From the NCBI GenBank assembly GCA_038373885.1, contig JAWZYV010012346.1, positions 62,001-126,000 on the forward strand: a stretch of DNA of 64,000 nucleotides. The letters are read 5' to 3'. The notes below the pieces were generated by a model. The model made no database searches, was not told the origin of the DNA, and saw nothing but the letters and a program-made list of their open reading frames with translations. Within the stretch, counting starts at the first letter, position 1, and every line of letters begins with the position of its first letter. Made by a program: the position numbers and the translations under genes. Source of the DNA: Cheiracanthium punctorium (taxonomy: Eukaryota; Arthropoda; Arachnida; Araneae; Cheiracanthiidae). This document shows positions 22,170-32,918 of the stretch, one piece after another.

Positions 22170-24110
22170 AAAATAATTGAAAAAGCGCTGAAAAATCGAC
22201 ATACCAATCTGTAGTGATAGAAAGCACATGGAAGTCCAGCATATCTATACATATGTATATATAATATAATATCCATATTCGTAACTTGTGGAACGGAAGA
22301 GAGGGAGGGGGGGGGTAGGCAACCAGAACGTTCTTTTCACAAATCCCTCCTCTCTAAAAAAATAAATATCGATAAAATTCTTGATGTAAAATACAGCCCC
22401 GCGAATACCTAAAAATAAATTTATTTTCATTCTGAAATTAGTTCTCTAAAAAGGATCGATGACAACTCTCTCTCAAAAAAATAAAAAATAAAAAATAAAA
22501 AAAAATAAAATCCGTATCTTGCGTTGAAATATAAAAAATACAAATCCTATGTTTAGGTAGAGCTTTGTGGTAATTAAGAACTTATTTGCTTGAATTTACT
22601 GTAAATGACATTATTTCTCGGTACACCTAATAGCAATATTACGAATAAAGCGGATATAGTACGTCTTTATTAAATCTCTACTATTTACTTTAACGTCAAT
22701 TTCAAGTCTCTAAAATATGTGTAATTTTTATATTAATGAAAACAAGATTATATTAACGATAATTATAATTATTTGCCTAATATTTCCAATAATATTACCG
22801 TGTGTGCATTTTTAAATTTCATTATAGTATCTCAGTTGGTTAATAGACGACTTATTTTTTGTTTATATTTTAAATTACTGAACAGTTAATTTGTTGACGA
22901 CTATCCGTTTGTACTTTTCCACAATAATTTTTAGCGAGAGTACTACAGTCGTTATGTTCGCCCTGCTTACAGAAAAATTAAACCATAATCCCCCTAATGT
23001 ATATCCAGTGTGGATTTAAAAAAAAAAAAAAATGAAAAGACATCTAACAGGCGAAGATAATTTTAGAATAGGAACCCAACTGCAAGATAAAATGATGGGG
23101 AGGAAAAAAATTTATAAAAGTTTTGCAAGCCGAAGGAAGGGAAAACATGATAATATAAACGAAAAGAGAAATAGTTTTAAAAAAATTGCTTGCATTTCTT
23201 TCCGTCCGATATTAATATATAAGAATAAAAAATGTCATTTTAATCTATTTAAAATAGGCCAACGATAGGGATTTAACCGCCCCTAGAAAGTTGTCACCAG
23301 GGTGGGCGCCCCCCCCCCCTACGCACGCCGAAACGTGCGGGAAAGTTTGACGATAATATCGGTACAAGGATATTTCAACCAAGGATATTCAACCATATTT
23401 CAACCTACTCAGACTAAGCATCAATGCGAATGCAAGTTGCTCTACTTCTAATCTCTCTCTGATATACCCGAAACCCTATTATCACAAGGGCAAGGGGGAG
23501 GGCGGTAGTCCGAAAAAAAGGGGGCCCATATATATATCCCGATTATCTAAATTATAAATTCATATGTACTGAAATAGTAATTGTGGGGAAAAAACTGAAT
23601 TTCCTCTTTAATACAGGTATTACCTAATTGCCTATCACTATATCCAGTTAGAGATATTTTTTTTGGGGTGATAAATACGATTTGATTAAAGTACAAAAAC
23701 TACAGTTAACTGAAATGCAATTTTCGAGTACAACAGTGGTCAAAACTGGGTTAAAATGCTTAAAAAAGGGGGGCTCAGTAAAGGGGCTTAATGCGTAAAA
23801 AAGGGGATAGTAAGGGGGGCCCCAAACTTAATGCCCCGGGCCCCGTCTAAAAGTTTTCAGATTTGAACATACCGTACCGCCTTTCCTATTTACTTATTAT
23901 TTTTCTTTCAACTCTTCTCTGTTTTCTTTTTTTTTCCGCCTCTTTCTTTATCCTCTCTTTTGTGTGTTTTGTATATCTCTCGTCTGTTCTAATTTTAAAT
24001 GTTACGTGTTTGTGCGTATTGTAGAGTGCTGATAGTATACCAGGACCGAAAACGAAGGAGACGCAAGTTAAACGCTAGAGGCTTCAGGCAAATTGTCGCT
24101 TTTCAGATCG
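22170..24110. other. No gene seen; low-complexity AT-rich and G/C tracts
   Basis: This holds A-rich simple sequence (22480-22510), several long G or C runs (22308, 23313, 23766-23850) and no credible ORF. A 78-residue Lys-rich ORF at 23032 follows a poly-A run and I do not call it a gene. Confidence 0.5.
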
Positions 24111-24114
24111 TATT

Positions 24115-24330
24115 TATGCGAGACGGAAAAAAATGCGAGAATTCTCGCGAGAAATCTCGCGCGAGACAAGACTCTGTCTCGTCTCGCGTCTCGTCTCGCA
24201 AAATATTTTCTTTCTCGTCTCGCGTCTCGTCTCGCAAAAAAAATGCCTGTCTCGTCTCGCGTCTCGTCTCGCGAGACATTGCGAGAATGCGAGACAATGC
24301 GAGAATTCTCGCGTCTCGCGTCCATCCCTA
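24115..24330. repeat. TCTCG-rich terminal minisatellite, right
   Basis: Units of the form CTGTCTCGTCTCGCGTCTCG followed by TCTCGCAAAA, three times, in the same strand orientation as the left block although the outer 19-bp ends are inverted. It runs directly into CGTCTCGCGTCCATCCCTA. The overlapping Arg/Ser-rich ORFs are artefacts. Confidence 0.85.
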
Positions 24331-24338
24331 TTCATATT

Positions 24339-25400
24339 ATTCGCTAAAATATTTTCATCGCTAATTACTCAGGTAAGCATTCCACATTTCTTTTTAAATA
24401 GGCTTGAAAGATTATAAATAACTATTATACTTAATTTTTAGCCGCGCTTTTTGAAATGAATTGAAACAAGTTTGAGTCAAGAACGTTTTCTTAGTTTGTC
24501 AGTAATTATGGGGAAAGGATTCACTGAATTTTCGGTGTAATTTAAAAGTTCCATAAATAAAATAGAAAACTGAGCGAATTAGCTGTATGTGTGAAAACCA
24601 GTTTTCAAATCTTATAATTATTAAAGTAATAAATCCACCTCACTGCACCTTCTGACACTTTTTACTGTAGTTTTTACGCATTTGTCCAGACAAATCATTG
24701 TTAAAGATACGTTTCTTATCTTCTTTTAGCCATATAAAATGATAGTCTAGCTATTAAAATCTGGAAAATTTCCAAATCACAAATGCCGAAAGTTGCACAC
24801 AGCATAATTTTTTCAAAATTTTTCAGAAAGATGATCCTAAATTTTTAATTATTATATTCCGTTGGGCATATTTAAATAAAAATAGTTTCAGACTGTAACC
24901 ATGAGGTTTTTGTACTTTTGTCTAAGCGAAATGAACATCTGTATAACTTGAATATAACTGCAGATTAAAGTAGGAAATAAACTTCATGAGTACAACATCA
25001 AGATAAATCATTTAACAAATTATTAAGAACAAATTAGTGAACACAAAATATTTGCGAAAGCTACTGAAACAAATCTTTAAATAAAATTTATAAAACTTCA
25101 TAGAATTACAATACCTTTTAAGTATCTCAAATACGACTGGAACTCTTTTTAGAAACAAAAGTGAATCAAGTATACTTTTTACACGAAATTCACCAGATGC
25201 CATTTATATATTGTTTTTATTTCTTAGTGAATAGTAAAATGGGAATTGGAGAAAATTAAGAAAACATCTGCAGTCAGCACACAAAATAACCTTCTGAAAT
25301 TAGAGGATTATCTCGAATTTTTATTAAACTTGATAAATTTTGACGAAATAAGCATTCTTACTTCAAAGCTTTGTACGTTGTTTTTTTCTTTCTCAAAATC
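24339..25400. other. No gene seen
   Basis: AT-rich. There is no ORF above about 60 codons that looks real and no repeat recognised. Confidence 0.5.
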
Positions 25401-25479
25401 AACTTTTAGAAATCTCAGTTAAAGGTCTCACATTTAAACGGTCATTTTCTCTCGATAAACCTGTAAACAGTTATGCAGT

Positions 25480-26480
25480 ACAAGCAACGATTTTGTTTAA
25501 AATAATTTCTGAAAATGCAAGGAACTACCCTTTTCTAATCCTAAAGTATTAGTTGAAATTACTTCCACAGTTACTTCCATTGCTTAAGTCCACAGTCTCA
25601 TAATACATATGTCAATAAAAATTCCAAAGGTTTTTTCTAATTTAATTGTTTTAGCAATGAAAACTGCAAAAAACTACCTTGTTCCATAATATAAAAGATA
25701 TTTTCAGAAATGTATTTAAATTGATTCAGTTCACAAATCATATCAATAGTTTAATAATATTAAGAGGCGAATAAAATTTCTTAGACTTCGTAATAAATAT
25801 TTAAAGGCATTGTAAAAGAACCGGGAAGGGTTCAGTAACTGAATAACAGCAGAAAACTTTTTTTTCAGTGGCCATAAAAAACTTCACGTAAATTATTTCT
25901 CACACAAAGTATGCATAAAATTAAAATTAAACAAATAAACTAAAATCGCTTTAGTTTCACATTATTTTTTGTTGCAGGAATATTATCCATCCAATGAATA
26001 CTGCAGAAAACATTTTTTTTTTTTTTTTTTACTTATCCAAATAATCACTGCAATTACACAATTTCTTCATTCGCAATTTCTCAACATGCACAAAATAATT
26101 TTTCAACATGAACAATAATAATTCCAGGGTATTTCATTTGACTTTTCACTGCAGTATAATTATTTAGATAATTAAAACTGCCAAAATGACAGTTTTCGGG
26201 TTTAAGAAAATTAACACCTTAAGTTCGTTTGTTAACAAAACAATTTCTCACCTACAGTTTCACAATACTTATAAATTGCAATTAAAATTCCAGCAGAATT
26301 ATTTCGATTTTTTCACTGCAGTACGTTAATTTAATCAATTAAAATTGCAGAAAATAGCTTTACGCGTTGAAAAAAAGAAAATAACCAACTAATAACAACT
26401 TCTCATCTGCAATTTCACAACGTACACAAAATTCCAATACAAATCCTTGGATTTTATTTCCACGGTAATTTTTTTTCCCC
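25480..26480. repeat. Decayed tandem array, unit about 150-185 bp
   Basis: A block of the form AAAACTGCAGAAAACTA recurs at about 25512, 25663, 25848, 26000, 26176 and 26342. It is followed at a similar distance by CAATTTCACAAC(G/A)TACACAAAATTCCA-like sequence. Spacing is 150-185 bp. Divergence between units is high, so this is an old satellite-like array of about six units. Confidence 0.55.
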
Positions 26481-26539
26481 TCCTTCTTCCAATGTCGCAT
26501 TAAAACACACAAATACACAATCTACACAAAAACTGATGC

Positions 26540-26935
26540 CTACCTGTTAACCTGTGTAATGCGTTTTTCTCCTTCAGCAGAGCTTTTGTTTCATATCCGT
26601 CCGCAAGTCCCGTTCAAGTTTGGGTGTTGCGTGGTGCGGCGAATCCGTCTGGACCCCGGTGAAAATTCTTGCCAATCGGCGCAGATGTTTGCGGGCATCC
26701 GGGAGAGCTGGCAGGATCGGGAAAAAGTAGGAGTCGTGGAATCGAAGTCCGGGAAGGGTTGCCGGATCTTGGAGGCGAAAAAGGTGGGAGAAATTGATTT
26801 GGCAGCGGCATCGCAAAAAGGTGGGTGAAAATCGTCCCTGTGTAAGGTGTAATGGTTCGAATTTTTTTTTTGCAAATTGTCTGTTGCATTATATATAGCA
26901 GCATGGAGATCTTGCCTTAAACGTGAGTACAAATT
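26540..26935. other. GC- and CpG-rich island, possible exon
   Basis: This stands out from the AT-rich surroundings, with many CpGs and open frames on both strands (89 codons plus, 113 codons minus). On the plus strand TTTCTCCTTCAG at about 26564-26575 and AAAAAGGTGGGT at about 26814-26825 could be a splice acceptor and donor bracketing an open frame. No domain is recognised. It could be a promoter island, an exon of a gene extending outside the visible evidence, or an old mobile element. Confidence 0.3.
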
Positions 26936-27227
26936 GCGTTTTGGGAAGTAAAAAATTCTTGCATTTACCGGTTGAAGTAGGTAGCATGCCTCATTAAGTT
27001 GCTTTCTCTAAGTGAACGTTTAGGAAAAACTATTTATAAGTATCATGCTTTTCTTGGAAGAAACACGTTAGGGGATATGTATTACAGAATACACAGTCTA
27101 CAGTAAACGTTACAGAATATTAACATTTATTTGGGTAAATGTTAAGATTTGGTTTTTCAGATGTTACAGAATATTAACACTTATTTAGGTAATTTTTTTT
27201 AAATGACACATGACTGAATCATGTTAA

Positions 27228-27998
27228 GGGGACAGTTCAGCCATTCAAGGCATGAAATCACAAAAATGTGATCCATTTTTCTGAAAGTTTCTGGCACTCA
27301 AAGTATTCAATATTTTAAAATAATTTTTTCAGAGTAGGTTACATTAAGATATTGTTTTATATAATAAAAATTAAAAAATACTAATAAACAGTTTCTTTAT
27401 GACTTAAAAATTACATAAATAAAACACAAATTTTCACGTCTTCAAAATTACTATAATGCACTTCGCGCAGGATAACTGTAGCAACTTTCCATATTTTCCA
27501 ACAAATTTGACCTTAAATTGAAGATAATAGTCCTAATAACAATTTGAACTACAATCATAAGGATATTTTAAAATTCAAGAACAATAATTAATTTTAATTA
27601 GGAAAAATAAAATTTTTGCATTTTTTGAATATATTTTGTTTTATAAATATTTTTCTATCCATTTTATTTTTATAATTGTAGTTCAAATTGTTATTAGGAC
27701 TATTATCTTCAATTTAAGGTCAAATTTGTTGGAAAATATGGAAAGTTGCTACAGTTATCCTGCGCAAAGTGCATTATAGTAATTTTTAAGACGTGAAAAT
27801 TTGTGTTTTATTTATGTATTTTTAAGTCATAAAGAAACTGTTTATTAGTATTTTTTAATTTTTATTATATAAAACAATATCTTATGTAACCTACTCTGAA
27901 AAAATTATTTTAAAATGTTGAATACTTTTAGTGCCAGAAATTTCAGAAAATGGATCACATTTTTGTGATTTCATGCCTTGAATGGTTGAACTGTCCCC
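27228..27998. mobile_element. TTAA-flanked foldback element, arms of about 325 bp
   Basis: The left arm (27228-27555) begins GGGGACAGTTCAGCCATTCA. The right arm (27675-27998) is its near-identical reverse complement. The spacer is about 119 bp. TTAA lies on both sides (27224-27227 and 27999-28002). TTAA targeting fits piggyBac-like or Kolobok-like transposition. There is no coding capacity. Arm identity is high, so the element is fairly young or has been homogenised. Confidence 0.85.
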
Positions 27999-28050
27999 TT
28001 AAAACACTTAAAATGAATGCATTGCCTGTATTTTCCAGGCAAATACAAAA

Positions 28051-28233
28051 GGACCCTTTTTTTGACCTCAGCTGGCTGTGCGCGCACAGCCAGCTGCGTC
28101 AAAAAAAAAGGATCTCTAGATCTGTGGCACGCGATGAACGTTTCGATCGTCTGCCATCTTGCTGGTAGTTAACTCGAGCGATGGCAACGGCTGCCCTTTT
28201 TTCAGCATTAGGAAAGGGTTGCGCTTCAAAGGG
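28051..28233 (+). repeat. TTAA family B repeat, left part replaced by a palindrome
   Basis: 28100-28233 is close to the MITE at 46139-46320 (TCTAGATCTGTGGCACGCGA, GCCATCTTGCTGGTAGTTAA, GCGCTTCAAAGGG) and is followed by TTAA at 28234. The left part is a palindrome of about 60 bp (28051-28113) centred on GCTGGCTGTGCGCGCACAGC, and the usual left terminus is absent. Confidence 0.7.
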
Positions 28234-28239
28234 TTAAAT

Positions 28240-29573
28240 ATTTACAATAAAATAGCAGATGAACTAATGAGAAAAATGTACTGGAAATGTATAATCAATG
28301 TGTTCGGCACGATTTACCTTTCTTGTTTAGTTGTTTTGTATTTTTTTTAAGTCATATATATAATACACTATAAAACTTTAAACTAAAATATCTAAATCTA
28401 TCTAAAACTAATCTATAAAACTTTTAGAAAGTTGCTAATACCAAAAGCATACAATAATTGTGTTGAATATGTGTAAAAAGATAAAATAGCAACCACCTCT
28501 GAATAACATTACACTAGTAAACATAAATTCGTTACTTTTGCAATTTTGAAACAACAGATTATGCTACATATCTTAAAATAAAACTGAGAAAGAAATGGAA
28601 GTGCAGTTGATGTACGTAAAGCGTTCAGATTCATTATTTATTATAAAATAGTAATACATATGAGACAAATATGTTGGAAAGTGTTTTATAATCTATCCAA
28701 TTGGAATTATTTGTCTTTTCTTTAAATGTGCAAAATAAAACGCGGGAAAATTTTCTCTAAATCAATGCTCATTTAAAGATGAGTAATGATCGTTGGAATC
28801 AAATTCTAATTACTCTAACGAAATTAATCATAAATATGAAGAGAGATATCGATAGTCCAACAACCAAATCGTTTACTGCTGAACTCTTTTTTCCCCCATT
28901 CTCCTGTATTTCTGATGGAGTACCTATCATCCCCGCATGCATCTTTTCAATATTCAGCGCAACGCGGAACAAATAAATCCATCATAGGACTTATTTCTGG
29001 CATCTAAAGCGAGTTAAGAAGTAGGAGGAAACACCTGGTCCCTCGATAGTTACGCGGTATGAAAATATGTAACCATCATTGCATTGCAAAGTTTATGGGC
29101 AATTCCTTATGAACATGGACATGACCTTTCAAAATATATTTTTTTATTTTCTTCGTAAACTGAGTGAGAAATTATTCCGAATTGCTGTAGCTGTGTCGTT
29201 TTTTTTCTGTAAGAGTTTCTTTTTATCAGAAAGGCAACTCCTCAAATTCAGACATCAGAAGATTTTGTTCAACGCAGCATTAAATTTCAGCGAAAATATA
29301 TGTTGTTTTTCTAATTTTGTAAACTTTAAAATTATATTTTCTGATTGTTTCTGATAAATACACTCAAAAGGTTCATAAAAATAATAAAATAAATGTTTAG
29401 AATAAAAAAAATTACATGTATATTATTCCTAAATGATTTTAGTGTCTAGCACATGTAGCATGAGTTACCAGCAAATGTAATAAAGTATCATTTACTTTAA
29501 AATTTAATATTCTCTTTAGTTTCAGCCGTTTTAATTATAAGTTTAAAATAGGTAGCACCCAGTTTTGCCGTGC

Positions 29574-29604
<31 letters not shown>

Positions 29605-30477
29605 ATAAAACTACTATAGCGTGAGTTACCTATGATAACTCATGCTACACTTAGAAAGTGAATGCAGTAGTTATTTACATAAATATCTTGAATTTAAGAT
29701 TAGCTGCACTAACTGATAAAGTTAACATAAAAACAGATTAAGTGTTAGTATGGTTACCCCACTTAGATACTTTTATGGGCTATTTTTTATCCTCACAAGT
29801 CAGCTTATGACTTTTAAAATCTCGCGCACACACGCACGCACACGCAAACAAACAAACAAGCAGAATAAAAAGAAAAGAAAAAAAATGACAATGTTTGCAA
29901 AGTAAAATTCGTGGATTAAAAAAAAAGTAGCTTATAGCTGCAAACAATCATAGCTAAAATTACACGATTTATTACATTGTAGAATTTATCTGAAGACAAA
30001 TAACCACGTAACAAAATTTTGCCACACATGTTCTTAAGTTTGCCATCATGTTCTTAAGAAAGAGAATAAAGGTAGAACTATTTTTAGACCAGATTAAAAT
30101 GATGCATACTACTTCATGTTTCACCACATTGTTCAGATTTTACCGAATGCAACCATGAAACAGACCAGAAGCCGCTTGTACTATGTCTTCAATGAGGAAA
30201 TAGATGTGTTTCAGCGACGTTAATTCTTGTTATTATTATTGTGAGCAACATAAACCAATCTAAATACCTGTAAATGCTAAATAAATCTATAAATTAAATT
30301 TTAATTTCCGTTTGTAGTCATACTTAAAACTCATTCATCTATGTTGTAGCATGAGTTACCATAATATATCACTTAATAATATTTTAATTCAATAAGCAAT
30401 TTTATAAAATATCTAAACATTAAGCTGTAAGTTTAGTTATTCATAAGATATTTTATAAAATAAGCAATTTCATAAAA
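28240..30477. other. No gene seen; repeated TAGCATGAGTTACC motif
   Basis: AT-rich with a poly-T run (about 29572-29602) and a CACGCA-type simple repeat (about 29822-29860). The motif TAGCATGAGTTACC or a close variant occurs near 29457, 29617 and 30347, and inverted near 29634. This may be an unrecognised repeat. ORFs here (61-91 codons) show no family features. Confidence 0.45.
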
Positions 30478-32106
30478 TCTATATATATAAAATTAGACTT
30501 TTGTCTGTACATTTCTTGGAATTCCAAAATTTTGCGATTTCTATCCGTTTCAAGCACCCGGGAATCCGATGCGACCCTCAAAAAAAAGTTTGTCTGTCTG
30601 TCATTCTGTCATTCTGTCGTTCTGTCATTCTGTCATTCTGTCCGTGACGCTTTTTTTGTTTAAGCATCACGTATAAACGACTGAAGTGAATGATATGAAA
30701 TTTGGTATCATGATAGGTGGTCACTCAACTTAAAACATAGGCGTCGAATTTTTAAAAAATCTTGATTAGATTTTCAGATTTTGCGAAAATCGTTTCAAAC
30801 TGCGTAAATTTGTGTTCAAGCATCACGCAAAAACGACTGAAGCGAATGATATGAAATTGGGTGTCATGATAGGTGGTCACTCAACTTAAAACATAGGCGT
30901 CCAATTTTTAAAAAATCCTGATTGGATTTTCAGATTTTGCGAAAATCCTTTCAAACTGCGTAAATTTGTGTTCAAGCATCACGCAAAAACGACTGAAGCG
31001 AATGATATGAAATTGGGTATCATGATAGGTGGTCACTCAACTTAAAACATAGGCGTCCAATTTTTAAAAAATCCTGATTGGATTTTGAGATTTTGCGAAA
31101 ATCCTTTCAAACTGCGTAAATTTGTGTTCAAGCATCACGTAAAAACGACTGAAGCGAATGATATGAAATTGAGTGACATGATAGGTGGTCACTCAACTTG
31201 AAACATAGGCGTCGAATTAAAAAAAAATCTTGATTAGATTTTGAAATTTTGCGAAAATCATTTCAAACTGCGTAAGTTTGTGTTCGCACATCACGTAATA
31301 ACTGCAAAGGTGAAAAAATGATATTTGGTGAAATGATAGGTGGTCACTCACATTAAACTATAAGCATCTAATTTAAAAAAAAATCTATCAGATTTCGAGA
31401 TTTTGTGAAAATCGTTTAAAACTGAGTGAATCTTTGTTCCCGTATTACGTAATAACGCCTAAAGCGAATGATATGAAATTTGGTCACACGATAGATGGTT
31501 GCTCAACATAAACTATAGGAGTCCAATTTTTTAAACATTTTTATTAGATTTTGAGAAAATTCTCTCAAAATATTTCTTCAAACATCACGTAATAACGACC
31601 AATACGAATGATACGAAATTGAGTGATATGATAGGTAGTTGCTAATCTTAATTTATAGGCGTTGAATTTTAAAAATATTTTGCTTACATTTTGAGATTTT
31701 TCGAAAATCGTTTTAAAATGCTGAAAATTTGTTCCAGCATCACGAAATAAAGACTGCAGGGAATGAAACGAATTTGGGTGACATGATAGGTTGTCACTCA
31801 ACTTAAATTCTAGGCTTCAAATTTTTCAAAAATGTTGATTAAATTTTGAGATTTTGCGAAAATTATTTCAATATGCGTAAATATTCGTTCGCGCATCACA
31901 TAATTACGACTAAAGCGAATGAAATGATATTACTTAGTTGCTCTCTAACCTGTAATATTTTAACAATACATGAAAATTATAACTTCGCTTTCTTTACTTT
32001 GGCAACATACTACATCCATTCTGTGTACTCCTACAATGCTGACGAAAGTTCTTGCTTTTTGGAAATTTTCATTCACTAACCCGTCGAGGACGGGTACTTC
32101 AGCTAG
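30478..32106 (+). mobile_element. Non-autonomous Helitron, complete, 1.63 kb
   Basis: The 5' end is TCTATATATATAAAATTAG, directly after A. The 3' end is CAGCTAG followed by T, preceded by the hairpin ACCCGTCGAGGACGGGT. A 5' TC, a 3' CTAG after a short hairpin, and insertion between A and T without duplication are the defining Helitron signs. The interior has a TGTCTGTCATTCTGTC-type simple repeat near the 5' end and a 156-bp tandem array, with no Rep or helicase gene. It would need enzymes from an autonomous Helitron. Confidence 0.9.
30665..31925 (+). repeat. 156-bp tandem repeat inside a Helitron, about 8 units
   Basis: The landmark CATCACG or a close variant lies at about 30665, 30821, 30977, 31133, 31289, 31443, 31583, 31738 and 31894. 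Five starts are spaced exactly 156 bp apart. Later units vary (154, 140, 155, 156) and diverge more. Each unit contains AATGATATGAAATTGGGT-like and GATAGGTGGTCACTCAAC-like blocks. Similarity falls from the 5' to the 3' side. Confidence 0.9.
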
Positions 32107-32820
32107 TATCTTATAAATAACTAAATGATGTTTTGCGATAAGAAAGGTAAATACAAAATACTCATAATTCTGTTTGAGGTCAAAAGAAATGTGACTTTCG
32201 AAAGAAAATCTTAGGGCTTATAAGCATCTTTTGGAATCCAAAATTTTAATCAGAAAAGAAAGTAAAATTACTGTGGGCTGCATAACGTTAAAACAAAAAA
32301 AAAGCCGAAAATATGTTCTTAATATTCAAAACATTTGATTTAAGTGATGTGAAATAAAGAGAGTTAGAGAATCTTTTCACGATTGAGTTTATTTATTTGA
32401 AACTTTTTAAAAACATAAATTGCTTAGCATAAATTGTACATCTCAGTCAAAATTAATTAATATTTTGATAGGATAATCACGAGCTCTATTGATATGCCTA
32501 TGTTTCAAATAAAATTATAAACTTTTCACAATTAGAAAAAGATGTAAAACTGTACCTAAATGAAAAACATTCAAATTACATCTATCAAGGTAAACAGAAA
32601 ATTTATTTCAATTGCTCAATTTTACTTTTCTCTTTTAAACAGACAAGAAACTCAAAGTGATCAGTGTTTTTTTGTGTGTGTAGATACCTTGTTTAATGGC
32701 ATTAGTTAAACCATTATATATTAATGACTATGTCATTTTATCTCTCATCCCCTTTATTGAAAATTGTCCCAAAAATGCGACATAAAAATGCAACATAAAA
32801 GTATGCGATATATTTTACAT
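32107..32820. other. No gene seen
   Basis: AT-rich sequence with no long ORF and no repeat recognised. Confidence 0.5.
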
Positions 32821-32824
32821 ATAT

Positions 32825-32914
32825 TTAAATACTATTAGTTCACAACAGCTTTAATCTATTGTTACGATATTTCGTAAGCTGTATAATATGCATCACATGT
32901 ATTTTTACATATAT
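32825..32914 (+). repeat. 90-bp segment duplicated across the foldback, left copy
   Basis: Begins TTAAATACTATTAGTTCACA and includes ATTTCGTAAGCTGTATAATA and GCATCACATGTATTTT. Its counterpart starts at 36293, just beyond the foldback element, in the same orientation with about three substitutions. Confidence 0.9.
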
Positions 32915-32918
32915 TTAA

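Larger units (their letters stand above)
16975..24330. mobile_element. 7.36-kb hAT-like insertion with 8-bp target duplication
   Basis: The left end reads TAGGGATGGACGCGAGACG and the right end is its exact reverse complement (19 bp). Both flanks carry the same 8-bp sequence TTCATATT (16967-16974 and 24331-24338). This shows directly that 16975 and 24330 are the two ends of one insertion. 8-bp duplications are usual for hAT elements, though P and some other superfamilies also make them, so the assignment is inference. Both ends carry TCTCG-rich minisatellite blocks. The interior holds a Helitron end (17378), a duplicated unit (18846-19345), two CAGGGGCGTAGCC MITEs and no recognisable transposase. 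It may be a compact element expanded by later insertions, or a large element whose gene has decayed. Confidence 0.75.

Noticed and set aside
30478..32106. CRISPR array, suggested by regular tandem repeats
   Set aside because: The repeats are 156-bp contiguous units without spacers and lie inside a eukaryotic Helitron.
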